Part shown: piece by piece, positions 23,695 to 33,895 of the stretch
Layout of the letters: each line of letters opens with the position of its first letter
Position numbering within the stretch: position 1 is the first letter of the stretch
DNA from: Sequoia sempervirens
Taxonomy: Eukaryota; Streptophyta; Pinopsida; Cupressales; Cupressaceae
Length of the DNA: 64,000 bases
Reading direction: 5' to 3'
Assembly: GCA_007258455.2 (NCBI GenBank)
Contig: VDFB02252616.1
Coordinates: forward strand, 124,479,760-124,543,759
Notes under the pieces: model-generated
Databases searched by the model: none
What the model was told of the DNA's origin: nothing
Seen by the model: the letters and a program-made list of their open reading frames with translations, nothing else
Program-made: the position numbers and the translations under genes

Positions 23695-25195
23695 GATTAT
23701 GAGAGCACAAGTGAGAATTCAAAGAGGAAATGAGGACAACCACACAACATAACCCCTCCAAATTATTCAATCAAGAACCCCGCCAAGTAAATATGATTTG
23801 GCACTTTATACTTAGTGCAATTATAATTGTCTCTTGTTGAAAAATGCAAAATGGTTTTTGATCTCAATGTTTTACAATCACAAAAATAAGGTTATATGCT
23901 AAAAATACAATATTTGATTATAGTGAATACAAATTGATAGCACCACAATGAAGTACATGAAAAATTATGCATTTAAAAAAAAATTGCACATGAAAAGGAT
24001 CGTTATGAGCCCAAATGGAGCCTTGGGAGTTTCCAAAAGAATTGTTCAACAACACTTGCGACAAATTGCAATTTTTGTGAAATTTGTGCATCAAAATAAA
24101 ATATCGTCAGCACCACTACATAGAGCAAGGAAAACTAGCCCAATTAAGACAAAAAATCAAGAAAAGGAGGTCCCAAAATCAAGTTATTAGTCTTCAAAGT
24201 TGAACAATAAATTTGAAAAAGTTGACAAAGAAGATGTAGGCTGATGATTTAGGCTAACATCATGTTGACACAGTGTTGACGTTAACAGTTGATTGACAAA
24301 ATATTCTCTTGGGGCTGGAATATTCATTGAGATTTCGAAATTGCCTATTGTTTTTGGTTTATTGCTCTTGAAACTCTGAAACCACTATTTTTTAGCAATA
24401 AACAACCTTGAGGGTGAGGAAGGTTGTTTAACGATGGACAAAGTTGTTTTGTAATGTTAAAATGCTGTTTTCTTGCCACCAAGGGTTAAAGACCATATAT
24501 TGCCAGTGACTGGAGGTTGGGACAATGCTAGTGGCCATCACTAGTGGTGCAATGTGGTTTGAAGTGACCGCCATGTGGCGTTGGCAAAGGTGCAAGAATT
24601 GTGTAGGCTTGCACAACTTGTACATATTTTTTTGGATTTTTTAAAATAAAATAAAAAGATTTTTTTTAATGAATATGTACTAGTTGTTGATGTGCATTGC
24701 ATAAGCATGATGCAAAGAATATTCTCTATAATTGTACAATTGTATGATCAAGGTGGCAAATTTTTTCTTTGATGCCCTAGGGTAAAGTACTCCAAAATTG
24801 ACGAATCGATAGTTGATCTTTAGGTTTTAGGCCTCCTGGACATGATGGTAGGTTTAAATTTGATCCAAGATGCTCGAAATGTATGGTTACATTTTGGATC
24901 TGTAAACCAACTCCCAACTTTAAACCCTTGTAGTTTTGACTTATAATGTCTAATGGGGATGAAACAAAAGACAAATTTGACTTTTGCAAGCACTTTGGAT
25001 GCAATGGCGAGCTCAAATTTGCTCCACCAATCTCCCAATGAACCTGCAATACAAAGCCACTATAGAATCCCCTCTCAAAATTTGGTATTTCTATCACACC
25101 TCTCTAATTCTTTAGATCATCCAGAGATGCAAGAGAAGAGCATACTTAATGCTTCAAGAAAATACAAGATTTGCACTCAACAAGTTTTGATACCA
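23695..25195 (-). other. Leader between primer site and gag of the copia element
   Basis: About 1.5 kb without a supported gene. The primer-binding site adjoins the LTR at 25184-25195; its complement reads TGGTATCAAAAC, a variant of the tRNA-iMet complement TGGTATCAGAGC. The leader is longer than usual, so a further decayed insertion is possible, but no borders were found. Confidence 0.5.
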
Positions 25196-25512
25196 TGTAA
25201 GATTTGGCTATGGAGATAGCCATCCAAGATCTAGAGGCCTAATGGAAAACACTAAGTCCTCAAAACATCAATATGACAAGAGTAAACTATATTCCTATCA
25301 AAGAATGCAAATAGAATGTGTATGAGAGACGCTTGATTATATAGACCAAGGTGAAACATAGGACAACATAAGATTATGACAAGTGTTTTACTCTTATGAT
25401 ATGAGACATAAATTGAAATTCCGTAAAAGTGCCTCAAGTAAACTAAAGTGATAAGGTGTGAAAAAGACCCAATAGTGGAATTAGTAAGGAAATAACCCTA
25501 TTAACACCAACA
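25196..25512 (-). repeat. 5' LTR of the copia element (317 bp)
   Basis: Plus-strand sequence runs TGTAAGATTT...CACCAACA. Its right 55 bp match 17926-17981, and its left border adjoins the primer site. The following five bases TGATT (25513-25517) would be the target duplication; the partner is in the gap. Confidence 0.8.
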
Positions 25513-25517
25513 TGATT

Positions 25518-27210
25518 TCATCGGCCAAAGAGTCCTTATTAGAAATATCGATCCCCAAGTAAACAGATCCAAGTAATAAATACTATCTTTTTTGTGAACA
25601 ACTTCTAGAATAATGGATTGCAACCTTTTACCAAAGTATTGCAACGTTCATAAAAAGGAATCAAAGCCCCTTTAATATTATTTTAGCGTTTGTTTTTGAT
25701 TGCCACTCCTCATATTAATAGGAGTTGCTACAAACCAAATCATTAACTTCAACAAGTACAGTAACCTCTTTAATTATAATCAATAAATAATGTCTGTGGT
25801 TGCCCTTGGTGTCGTACAACCAACAAAACAAAGGAAATAAGATAACAAAGTAAAATCTTTCTATTGAATATTACCTTTCAATATTTCATAAATCTAATAA
25901 TTTGGAAACTTCACACACAGAAAAATCTTGGAAATTCACACCAAATTGTAATATAATTCAATATTTAGAAAATGAATTCAATAATATGAATTAGTAGAAT
26001 TATCCATTCCTCAACTCTTCCTTATATAGCCTTTTAGGAAAAAGATAATATTATTTTCTTGTTTTCTCCTTTTTTCCCTCCAAATTTTATTTTTTAAAAA
26101 GTGACTTAGAAGAACCTTTATAAAATACTACTTTTTAGACCCCATTCCTAGCATCACTTTTGGTCCCTCCTTTAAAACAATATTTTTTTAACAATATAAC
26201 ATAAATTGCCTTTTTATGAATATAACTTAAAGTTACTTTTCGACAAATTCAGTTAAATTATTAAATTATTTTCTTTGCACTAGCCTATGGGAATAAAATA
26301 AAAGGCAAAGGGTTTTCATCAGACTTACGTTGGAGAAGGGGACATGACAGCTAGTGTTTTCTCTCCAAATTTCTACTTATTACAACAAATGTTATGTTTT
26401 TTGTGGATGAATTTATGCTTTTCAATTATTTGTTGTCTTGAGATACCGTTGTTTTACACTCTATAATGTCTGTGAAATCTTAAGCTACTTCTCTAATTTT
26501 AGGAATGATATTCATATTACATTGCAGAAATTTTCTTTTCTAAGTGCCTGGTCTGTCATAGTGAAAATAGGTACATGGTATAGATGCAAATATATTTGTC
26601 ACAGGAAATTTGAAATTTCAAGAATAAATTGATGGCTAGGGTGTAACGTACAGAGACATACTAATGAGAAAAAATCATATTATAATTTATTTTTTCCTCT
26701 CTAAAGATGCTTTCAAGGCATTAACTTTAAATTGTAGATTTAGTTATTGTTCTCAAATGAGATAAGTTGACATGTGATATTCATTTACTATTATTATACA
26801 ATACTTTAATGACCATTGTAACAACTAGGAATAAATATCTGTCTATTAGTTTTTCTGTTCTTATTTTGTCATCTAAACAATGTGAAGCATGAATGATACA
26901 AACTGAGTCAAGATAATCTCATTTTTTTAATTTAAAAAAAATATTGGATTGTAACTTGACTTCATGGCTAGTTCTTTTTGAAATTTGATTGTATGAGAGG
27001 AATCTTTTTGATTTCATACTGGAATCTAGGTTTCTCATTTGCCTGAAATGCCACTCTTGTGAACATGTTTGTTGCCTAATTGTTACTCTGTTCAAACCTA
27101 GGATAACGTAGTACACTATAAATTGTTATGTATTGTTTTGTTTTGATCTTATAAAGGAAGCTATCTAGAAATAATTCATATCAATTAGTACTTTCCTATA
27201 AATGTTGCAG
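25518..27210 (+). other. Non-coding; possibly intron of the gene at 27211
   Basis: No long open frame. From about 26430 to 27210 the AT composition and the good acceptor at the right end (TTTCCTATAAATGTTGCAG) are consistent with an intron. A 43-base segment at 26528-26570 has AG/GT borders but is too short to call an exon. Confidence 0.4.
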
Positions 27211-27429
27211 GAATATGGCATCAATTCCAACAAAAAGTTTCCATCCAAGTCCTGTCCTTTAAGATATGGCAAGGATAAAATATTACATGATGCTCTTCAG
27301 CTTTTTGAACAAGGATTACGGGAGTATTGTGGAGGATATGGAGGGGGAAAGCGAGACAGTCAACATGGTCATGTTTGGGCAATTGTTGGACTATCAGTAA
27401 CAGCCTCTAACTTTTTAGCCACTCCATCA
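27211..27429 (+). CDS. Internal exon of an unrecognised host gene
   Basis: An exon of exactly 73 codons, phase 0 at both ends. It follows a strong acceptor (ATAAATGTTGCAG) and is followed by a GTAAGTTTG donor. The encoded segment begins EYGINSNKKFPSKSC and contains DALQLFEQGLREYCGGYGGG and HGHVWAIVGLSVTASNF. It has no stop and looks unlike transposon proteins, so it probably belongs to a nuclear gene with long introns. A hAT-type element sits 218 bp downstream, in what would be the next intron. I do not recognise the protein and could not find neighbouring exons with confidence. Confidence 0.45.
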
Positions 27430-27647
27430 GTAAGTTTGTTTATTTGAAGTTATTTAAAACAAGTTTTTGTCCAGGAGTGAACTGGGATCCAATGTTTGCA
27501 ATTTTGCATTATTCTGATGATTCCAAATTCTATAATTGATATGCATAATTTGTAGATTGGAATCCTCTTATTTTTTGCTTTAATTATTCCATGGTAAATG
27601 AATTTTGAAAAAAGAAAAGGAACAAGAAATTATATTAATGTCAAAAT

Positions 27648-28798
27648 CTATGTTGCTGAATTGCTGCCTTTTTGCAGCCGTACCTGGCAACGAAACGATT
27701 CGGAGTCGGAATCGGAATCGAATCGTTGTGGGTATGAACAAGAGTCGTATTTTGCGTGCTTGAAACGATTTGGTCAATGGAGTTTCGTTTTTGGTCGTTT
27801 CGTAGGGCGACGTGGCATTTCTCGACCGTTTCCAGCCGCGTTTCTTCCGCCTGAGCATCGTTTTTGCACTGTTCGTTTGTTAGTTTCTGCATCGTTTTTG
27901 CATTGTTTCATCTGCGTGTTGGTTTCCTCCCGCAATTTTCATCAATGGGTTTCCACCTACGATTTTCATCCACGGGTTTTTCCCCTGCGCGCGTTTATCC
28001 TCCAAGCTTTTTCCGCCTTTTTTCTGAATTATTTCAATCGTACGCTATTTAATCACATTTCTTTTTAGGGTTTTTTAATTTTTTTCAATCACTTAGGCAT
28101 TGCAAGGTTTTTAAATTTTAGGGTATATTAATATAAATTAATAATAATTATTATAATATTATTAATAATATTGTTAAATTTATTATTACCAGTAATAAAT
28201 TAATTGTATAGATAGTATGTAGAATATATTTTCTAATTTGTATAATTATAAATAATAATATATAATTAATAATAAATTAATAATATTATACATTCTTTTA
28301 ATTTTTAATAATAATAGAAAATAATATTATTAATCTATTAGACTATTTATTATTATATTATAGATTTATCATAAAAAAATATTATTATATTATAAAATAT
28401 AGATTGTATAATAAATTTAAAATTAATAATAATATAGATTATAGAATATTTAATATATATTAAATTTTAAATATATAATATATTATAAATAAAGATGAAT
28501 CATTATTTTTTAAATTTCTAAAATAATAATTATTAATAATTTAATACTACTAATAATACAATCATTATTAATAATTATAATTTAAATTAATTTATCATGA
28601 TTTTGTTTAGTATATGTATTGGTATATGACATTCTAATTTTCTAAACTAAATTTTGTTTCTAGGTTCTATATATATATATATATTTGAATATTTTATTGT
28701 ATTTCTGTACGGACGTACCCAATTCTGTACCCAACCCCCCAAGATTTGGCCGTACCTACGTACCCGTACCGGTGCCTGTACCTGATTCGGCAACTTAG
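27648..28798. mobile_element. Non-autonomous hAT-type transposon (1151 bp)
   Basis: An exact 8-bp duplication GTCAAAAT flanks the element (27640-27647 and 28799-28806). The termini are inverted repeats, CTATGTTGCTGAATTG on the left and CTAAGTTGCCGAATCA as the complement of the right end. An 8-bp target duplication is the mark of hAT elements. The right subterminal part repeats GTACC/GTACG motifs many times (about 28708-28780). The centre (about 28080-28690) is almost pure A/T. No transposase is encoded, so it would need one in trans. Confidence 0.8.
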
Positions 28799-28806
28799 GT
28801 CAAAAT

Positions 28807-30336
28807 TGATCAAAAATAGGTCAGTGGGAATCAAAAAGCACAATCAATTATAATAGCGATGTACTAAGATAAAGATACCCTTGATTATGAAAAGTAAGTA
28901 ATACTAGGGTAAACATACCTTAGATTATGGAAACAAACGAGATGCAAAGAACCAATAAAGTATAATGTAGTATCCCCAGATAGGGATAATAGAAAAACAA
29001 TGATATCTCCAAAAATATGCAATAAAAAATTATGATATTTTATTTTCAAATAAAAAACCCTTCAACGAATTTAAATCTGAGCTCAAAATATTTTTCTTTT
29101 TTTTTGAGGAATTTTTGAAAATTTCTGAGCATGAAAAAGTTGCAGAAAATCCACTAAACAGCCTAGAAATTTTAGAAAAGCATTACAATGATTCCTCTTA
29201 AAATTTCATAGATTAAACCGAGATAAATATGCAGATTTTGATACCAAAAATACCTCAAAATGGTTCAAAATTATTTTCAAAGCCTAGTCAACCCTCAAAA
29301 TGGCGCTAGGCTCCCCAAATGGTCAGCGCTAGGTATATTTTATGTTTTCCTTAGTGGTTATCGACCAAATGCTCAGAAATTAACGATTTGCAGCTGTAGA
29401 TGTTTCCAGATTTGAGTCTTCACCATTAAGATTCTCTTCGATTTTGGCCTCCAATCATGATGAATACTTGCAGCCTGTTAGTGAATGAAATAATCCTTGA
29501 TGGATAAATCAAGTAATGACCCTAGACCCGGATTTGGCACCAATTTAAATCCGCTAATAGCTTTGAAAAGTGCACAATTGCATTTATGGCTTTTCTCTGA
29601 ATTTTATCGAGGTACAACTCCCTTTCAAGATCTTCAATGAATTTATCTATTCTAAAGAAATGACATATGCATTTAACCAGAAAGCAAAAAAGGTGACTAA
29701 CGCTAGTTCATAAATATGAAACTAACGTGAGGGCAAAAAACGCAGCCATTTATAATCAATACAAAGATTGAAAAATCATGACTATCAAATCTAATTAATG
29801 TAAATAGATTAGACTGCAATAAATAAAAGATATATAGCTCATTTTTCAAAGAAACCACAGCTATATCGTACGCATAACACTCAAGTTTGCATACTTCAAA
29901 TCTTTTAATTTATAACACATAGATTATAAGCTATTGCAAATTGTAATTAATAACATTTCTCCTCGAAAACATCCCGAGATATATTCAGAGAGATCCAAAA
30001 AGTCCCCTCATCTATGTTTAACCTCTAATTTATAGCATGGTTAAAGCCATTGAACGGACACTAAAGTCGTTACTAAATCAGTGACTTCTTGTATCCCAAA
30101 CGTTTATTGGGAAATTGATAAGACAATGGAAATTTTGCCAAGAATGGATATCGGCAAAGAAAATCGATCATCACCCGAGCAACAGCCGCCAAAGGACCAA
30201 TCATTTCATCAATCTTTAATGCAACGTATGAGGAAGCCAAGCGGTAGCACGTGCGAGCTTTCCGGTGAAGGATTGTAATTCAATCAATGCAAGCTGAACA
30301 TAAATGTGAATTAAATTCACATCTTATCAATCCTGA
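28807..30336. other. No supported gene
   Basis: AT-rich sequence. A 65-codon open frame at 30081-30278 ends with a stop and is not linked by clear splice sites to the frame at 30337, so it is not called. No LTR or terminal repeats found. Confidence 0.4.
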
Positions 30337-30975
30337 ATGAATGCACCCATGTCTAACCAAAATTCTATAAATTCAAGCAGCGCCACTTCTTTCCCACCAT
30401 CAATTGCATCCACTATGGCGAGCTCCCAAAGTGACGAAAATTCTGCGAACAATTACATTGTTCTAGAAGAGATTGAGTGCAATCCTCTGTTCAGGCACAT
30501 TTCTGATCAACTGAAAGAGGTCTTCGTGGTGCAAAGTGAGGTGGAAGAAGAGGTGCTTTGAAGCATCCTGGGCGAGGCATTTTTGAGTCAAGCTCATGTG
30601 CACAATATCACCATGCTGGAGCAATTTATCTATACTGTTGTTAGAACTTCTAGCCGTTGAGATTGGGGCGTGAGGGCACTGGAGCGTTTGGTGAAGCCTG
30701 AATTCCATCACTGTGTTAGGGTGGCGATAAATGGACTCAGCTACTATCCTTGAACTGGGCTGGTAGCTGATGCCATTTGCATTGCATTTGCTATCTAGGA
30801 CGAGACTTTGGAGGAGGCCGTGGCTTTGCTGCGCACTGGAGTAGTGAGAAACGACATGGGGCTGTTCGTGCAATTCCTCCAGTCACACAAGAACCTGCTT
30901 TCACCTACTCAAATTGAATGCCTGCAGGTTGTTACCAAGAGCATCCGGGTCCTGATGTTTACCTTGTGCACCTGA
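30337..30975 (+). pseudogene. Decayed 212-codon single-frame gene of unknown function
   Basis: An ATG at 30337 preceded by an in-frame stop opens a frame that continues to 30975. Only four stops break it (30559, 30658, 30751, 30796), all TGA or TAG, and there is no frameshift. The N-terminus is rich in Ser and Asn; the rest looks helical (HISDQLKEVFVVQSEVEEE, then HNITMLEQFIYTVVR, then RALERLVKPEFHH, then LEEAVALLRTGVVRNDMG). A polyadenylation-like AATAAA follows at about 31079. Each stop is one C-to-T or G-to-A step from a sense codon. It resembles a retired intronless gene or retrocopy. The family is not recognised. Confidence 0.5.
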
Positions 30976-32626
30976 AATACCTTCTTTTTGCCTCTTTTTG
31001 TGTCCGCCAACCTGGTTTTTGTACTTGAACCAAGCGATTATAGTTATACCAGCATAATGTAAAAACGTTTACTTATGAATAAAATATCTTTTTTTGGTGT
31101 TATTTGTGTTTTTACATGTATGGTTTGTTGGTTTCTGTTTATGTTGTGCTTGGAAAATTACTAGCTTTCTTCTATATAACATCTTAATTAAGTCACCAGC
31201 CTGGCAATAATTCGGTTTAACCAATATAATTCTTCACAGGTGGCAAAACGTATGGTTTGCATAACTTAACAAAACCTCGCCCAGGTTCAAAATGACTTAG
31301 AAAATGCCGCCTGAGGCATAACTTGTGGATGAAGTTTCCAAACTTTGACTCATGACTTAATCGTTTTCGTACATGCACTTAGGGAGATAAAGGAAGTTGG
31401 ATGTAACAAGAGAAAACCGCCCAATGAAGGAAAGGAATAAGGTAGGCGGTAATATGGGAGGTTCGACAAACCTAACAAAACACCGCTTGAGTTCGAAATG
31501 GGTGACAAAAGACCACTGAGAACTAGATTTGGTCCATGACCTAGGCAAAACAATAAGATAACACCACAAATAATTATTTAAGGAAAATTTATGGGTAACA
31601 CAACCCAAAAATAAAATTTGCTAGGGTTTCACAAATTAAAGTTCTTCCACCGAAACACACTCTTCCGACTAGGGAGAGCTTGTATGTCTCACCGAAATCA
31701 GGGATACTTAAGGGTTTCAACCCTCAAGCCAAGTTGCAACAACAATAAACAAAAAACTTCATCGCATAATCCCCAAAATGAATCCCCAACAAGTTATATA
31801 ACAACTCCTAAAAGGAAGAAATAATCTCCACCCTTGAAATTCCACCTCTTAATCCAATGGTCTAGGTAAAACCCTAAAGTTTGCACTTGTCTTCTCTTAG
31901 AAGATGTACGCCCCCTTTTGGCAATTTGTGACATATTTTAAAAGATCACTTTAAGTACATGAAAAGGGGACAACTTAAGTCCTGTTGGCTAGGAAACTCT
32001 TTAGTTGCCTAAAAAGACGTGCCCATAACTTAAAATAATTTAAGTTCACTTAAGTTGCATCAAAAGATGTGCACACAACTTAAAAATAGAATTTAGAACA
32101 AGCCAAAGACTCCATATCGTACCCAATGATGCTCTATGTCCTCTTCCTCTTGGCTAATCCAAGGAAAGGACATCCAATCTGCTGCTAATCATCTTGATTT
32201 GAGTTGGGGACATTACATATAAACAAAACAATAGATAAATCTAAAATGTTCAAACCTTGAGTCATAAAAGCTATGTCCAAATGCTTTAGTGAGATGTAGA
32301 TCCCTCAAGGAAGCATGTAACTTACAAAGAGTAGGATGTCATGACATGAGGCTAGCTATGCCGTATGGGGATGGCAAGGCTTGGGTCAATAAACTAACAA
32401 CATTTTCATGTATCTTAGCAAAAACGCTAATGCAAGATCCAAAATGATCATACGGAATGTGGAGGGTTGATGGGGCAGAGTTGGACAATCTTAGAGGATA
32501 TCAAGTACTTCCTCTAGAGCCTCTACTAACATCCATGCTCAATGAGCCTTTGGTGGAAGAGAAAAAGTCAAAAGATAGTAATGAACGCCTGACTTATTGA
32601 TTTGTTCTAAAGACAAGGGCAAGATC
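30976..32626. other. No supported gene
   Basis: After the AATAAA at about 31079 no coding region is visible. A few motifs with 'accgcc' recur near 31415-31490, but no element borders were found. The right end abuts the hAT target duplication at 32627. Confidence 0.4.
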
Positions 32627-32854
32627 ATTGATACCATAGTTGAAAAACTCGCCAATTGCAAAAACTCGCTAAGCCCGAAAAATACAGTACGGAAAAAAAC
32701 TCTGGCAAAAATTCGGAAAAAACTCAACAACTTAAAAAATTGCTTAACCTTCATTAAAAACACATTTTTTTGCAAAATTCAAAGATAAGATGCATCCAGT
32801 GAGTCAATAAAATGAGTACATAGAAGAAACAAGTTGAGTCTAGTTATATTTGAT

Positions 32855-33737
32855 CAAGGTTACACAGGGACGCGTCCCCTGCCCCAAAACCCCTTGTCCC
32901 CATCCCCTGCCGTCCTGGGGACGGGGGGACACAAAGGGGACGTCCCCCTGCTGTCCCCGAAAATGTAAAATCCATCAGAAACGCCAGGAAACGTTTCCTT
33001 CACTTTGGGGACGTTGCCTAGTCCCCGATATAGATTGGGAACGTTTCCTCGTCCCCAATAGGGATTGGGGATGTTTCCCCATGCCCTGCAGGCTGCAAGT
33101 CAAAACATATTAAAAAACAATTAAAAATGATTTTTTAAAGGTTTAGTTCCCTTCACGCGGGGCCCACCAACTGTTTAATGTTTTAATTGTTTGGGCTAAA
33201 GTCTGAAAAGGATTAAATATTAAATCTTTTGATTTTATTAGGCTCTTTTCATTTCTCACAGCAAGGCAAGGCAAGGTCGATGCTTAATTTCATAGCCCGA
33301 ATGAGGCTTAATTTCATAGATTGTTGTATTTAATATTTTGATTTTCATGTTTGACCTTTGAAACTTCTGGATACATGTTTGAGACATTTGGATATTGATA
33401 GACCATGGTTTTATTGATGTTTGATACTGCTGTGATAAATTTTATAATGCTTTAATGACATTTCTTATGCTGTTATAGTACTACTCTCGCTATTTACTTA
33501 CATATTGATATTGTTGTTATCAATTATTCATTTATTGACATATCTATCTCTCTTTCCCTCTCTCTCTCTCTAATATATTAATAAATTTTGAAAAAATCAT
33601 ATATATATATATATGTATTTTGTATGTCGCTGTCCCCTGCCGTCCCCTAAAAATTGCCCCTTAGGAAACGTCCTGGAAATGCGTCCCCTACCATCCCCCC
33701 GTCCTCGTCCCCGTCCCCGACAGGCCGTGAAACATAG
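32855..33737. mobile_element. Non-autonomous hAT-type transposon nested in the larger hAT (883 bp)
   Basis: Flanked by the exact 8-bp duplication TATTTGAT (32847-32854 and 33738-33745). The left end reads CAAGGTTACAC and the complement of the right end CTATGTTTCAC (8 of 11 match). Both ends are packed with GTCCCC/GGGGAC motifs (32868-33080 and 33630-33722). The middle is unremarkable AT-rich sequence with a TA-rich microsatellite near 33600. No protein is encoded. It inserted between the left end of the larger hAT element and the end of its transposase gene. Confidence 0.8.
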
Positions 33738-33895
33738 TATTTGATTGATTTGAAAGAAAATTAGATACAAAATCGCATCCCCATGTGGAATGCTTAATAC
33801 GCTGATACTGATAGTCTGAAAAAAAATGAAAATAGCAAAATTGTTTTTGTAAAACTGAAAGTAAATACAACATTAATATATTTCAGCTTTTACAA

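Larger units (their letters stand above)
17926..25512 (-). mobile_element. Ty1/copia retrotransposon, decayed and interrupted
   Basis: A minus-strand copia element reads right to left: 5' LTR 25196-25512, primer site, leader, gag, protease, integrase, RT, RNase H, polypurine tract (complement of 17982-17990) and the beginning of the 3' LTR (TGTTGGTGTGAATAGGG, 17981 leftwards). The 55-bp start of the 3' LTR at 17926-17981 matches the same part of the 5' LTR at about 25457-25512, which confirms the pair. The order integrase before RT identifies Ty1/copia. The rest of the 3' LTR is in the gap. A solo LTR splits it at 20843-22396. Many frame breaks and lost catalytic residues show that it is old. 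Confidence 0.85.

Noticed and set aside
26528..26570. Possible 43-base exon upstream of the orphan exon
   Set aside because: AG/GT borders exist, but the length is not in phase with 27211 and nothing else supports it.
27598..28068. 156-codon frame at the left of the hAT element
   Set aside because: It crosses the transposon border at 27648 and lies in the subterminal region; no domain is seen.
30081..30278. 65-codon ORF before the decayed gene
   Set aside because: No splice link and no motif; could be chance.
32850..33113. 87-codon frame rich in Pro, Cys and Arg
   Set aside because: It is produced by the GTCCCC subterminal repeats of the nested hAT element.
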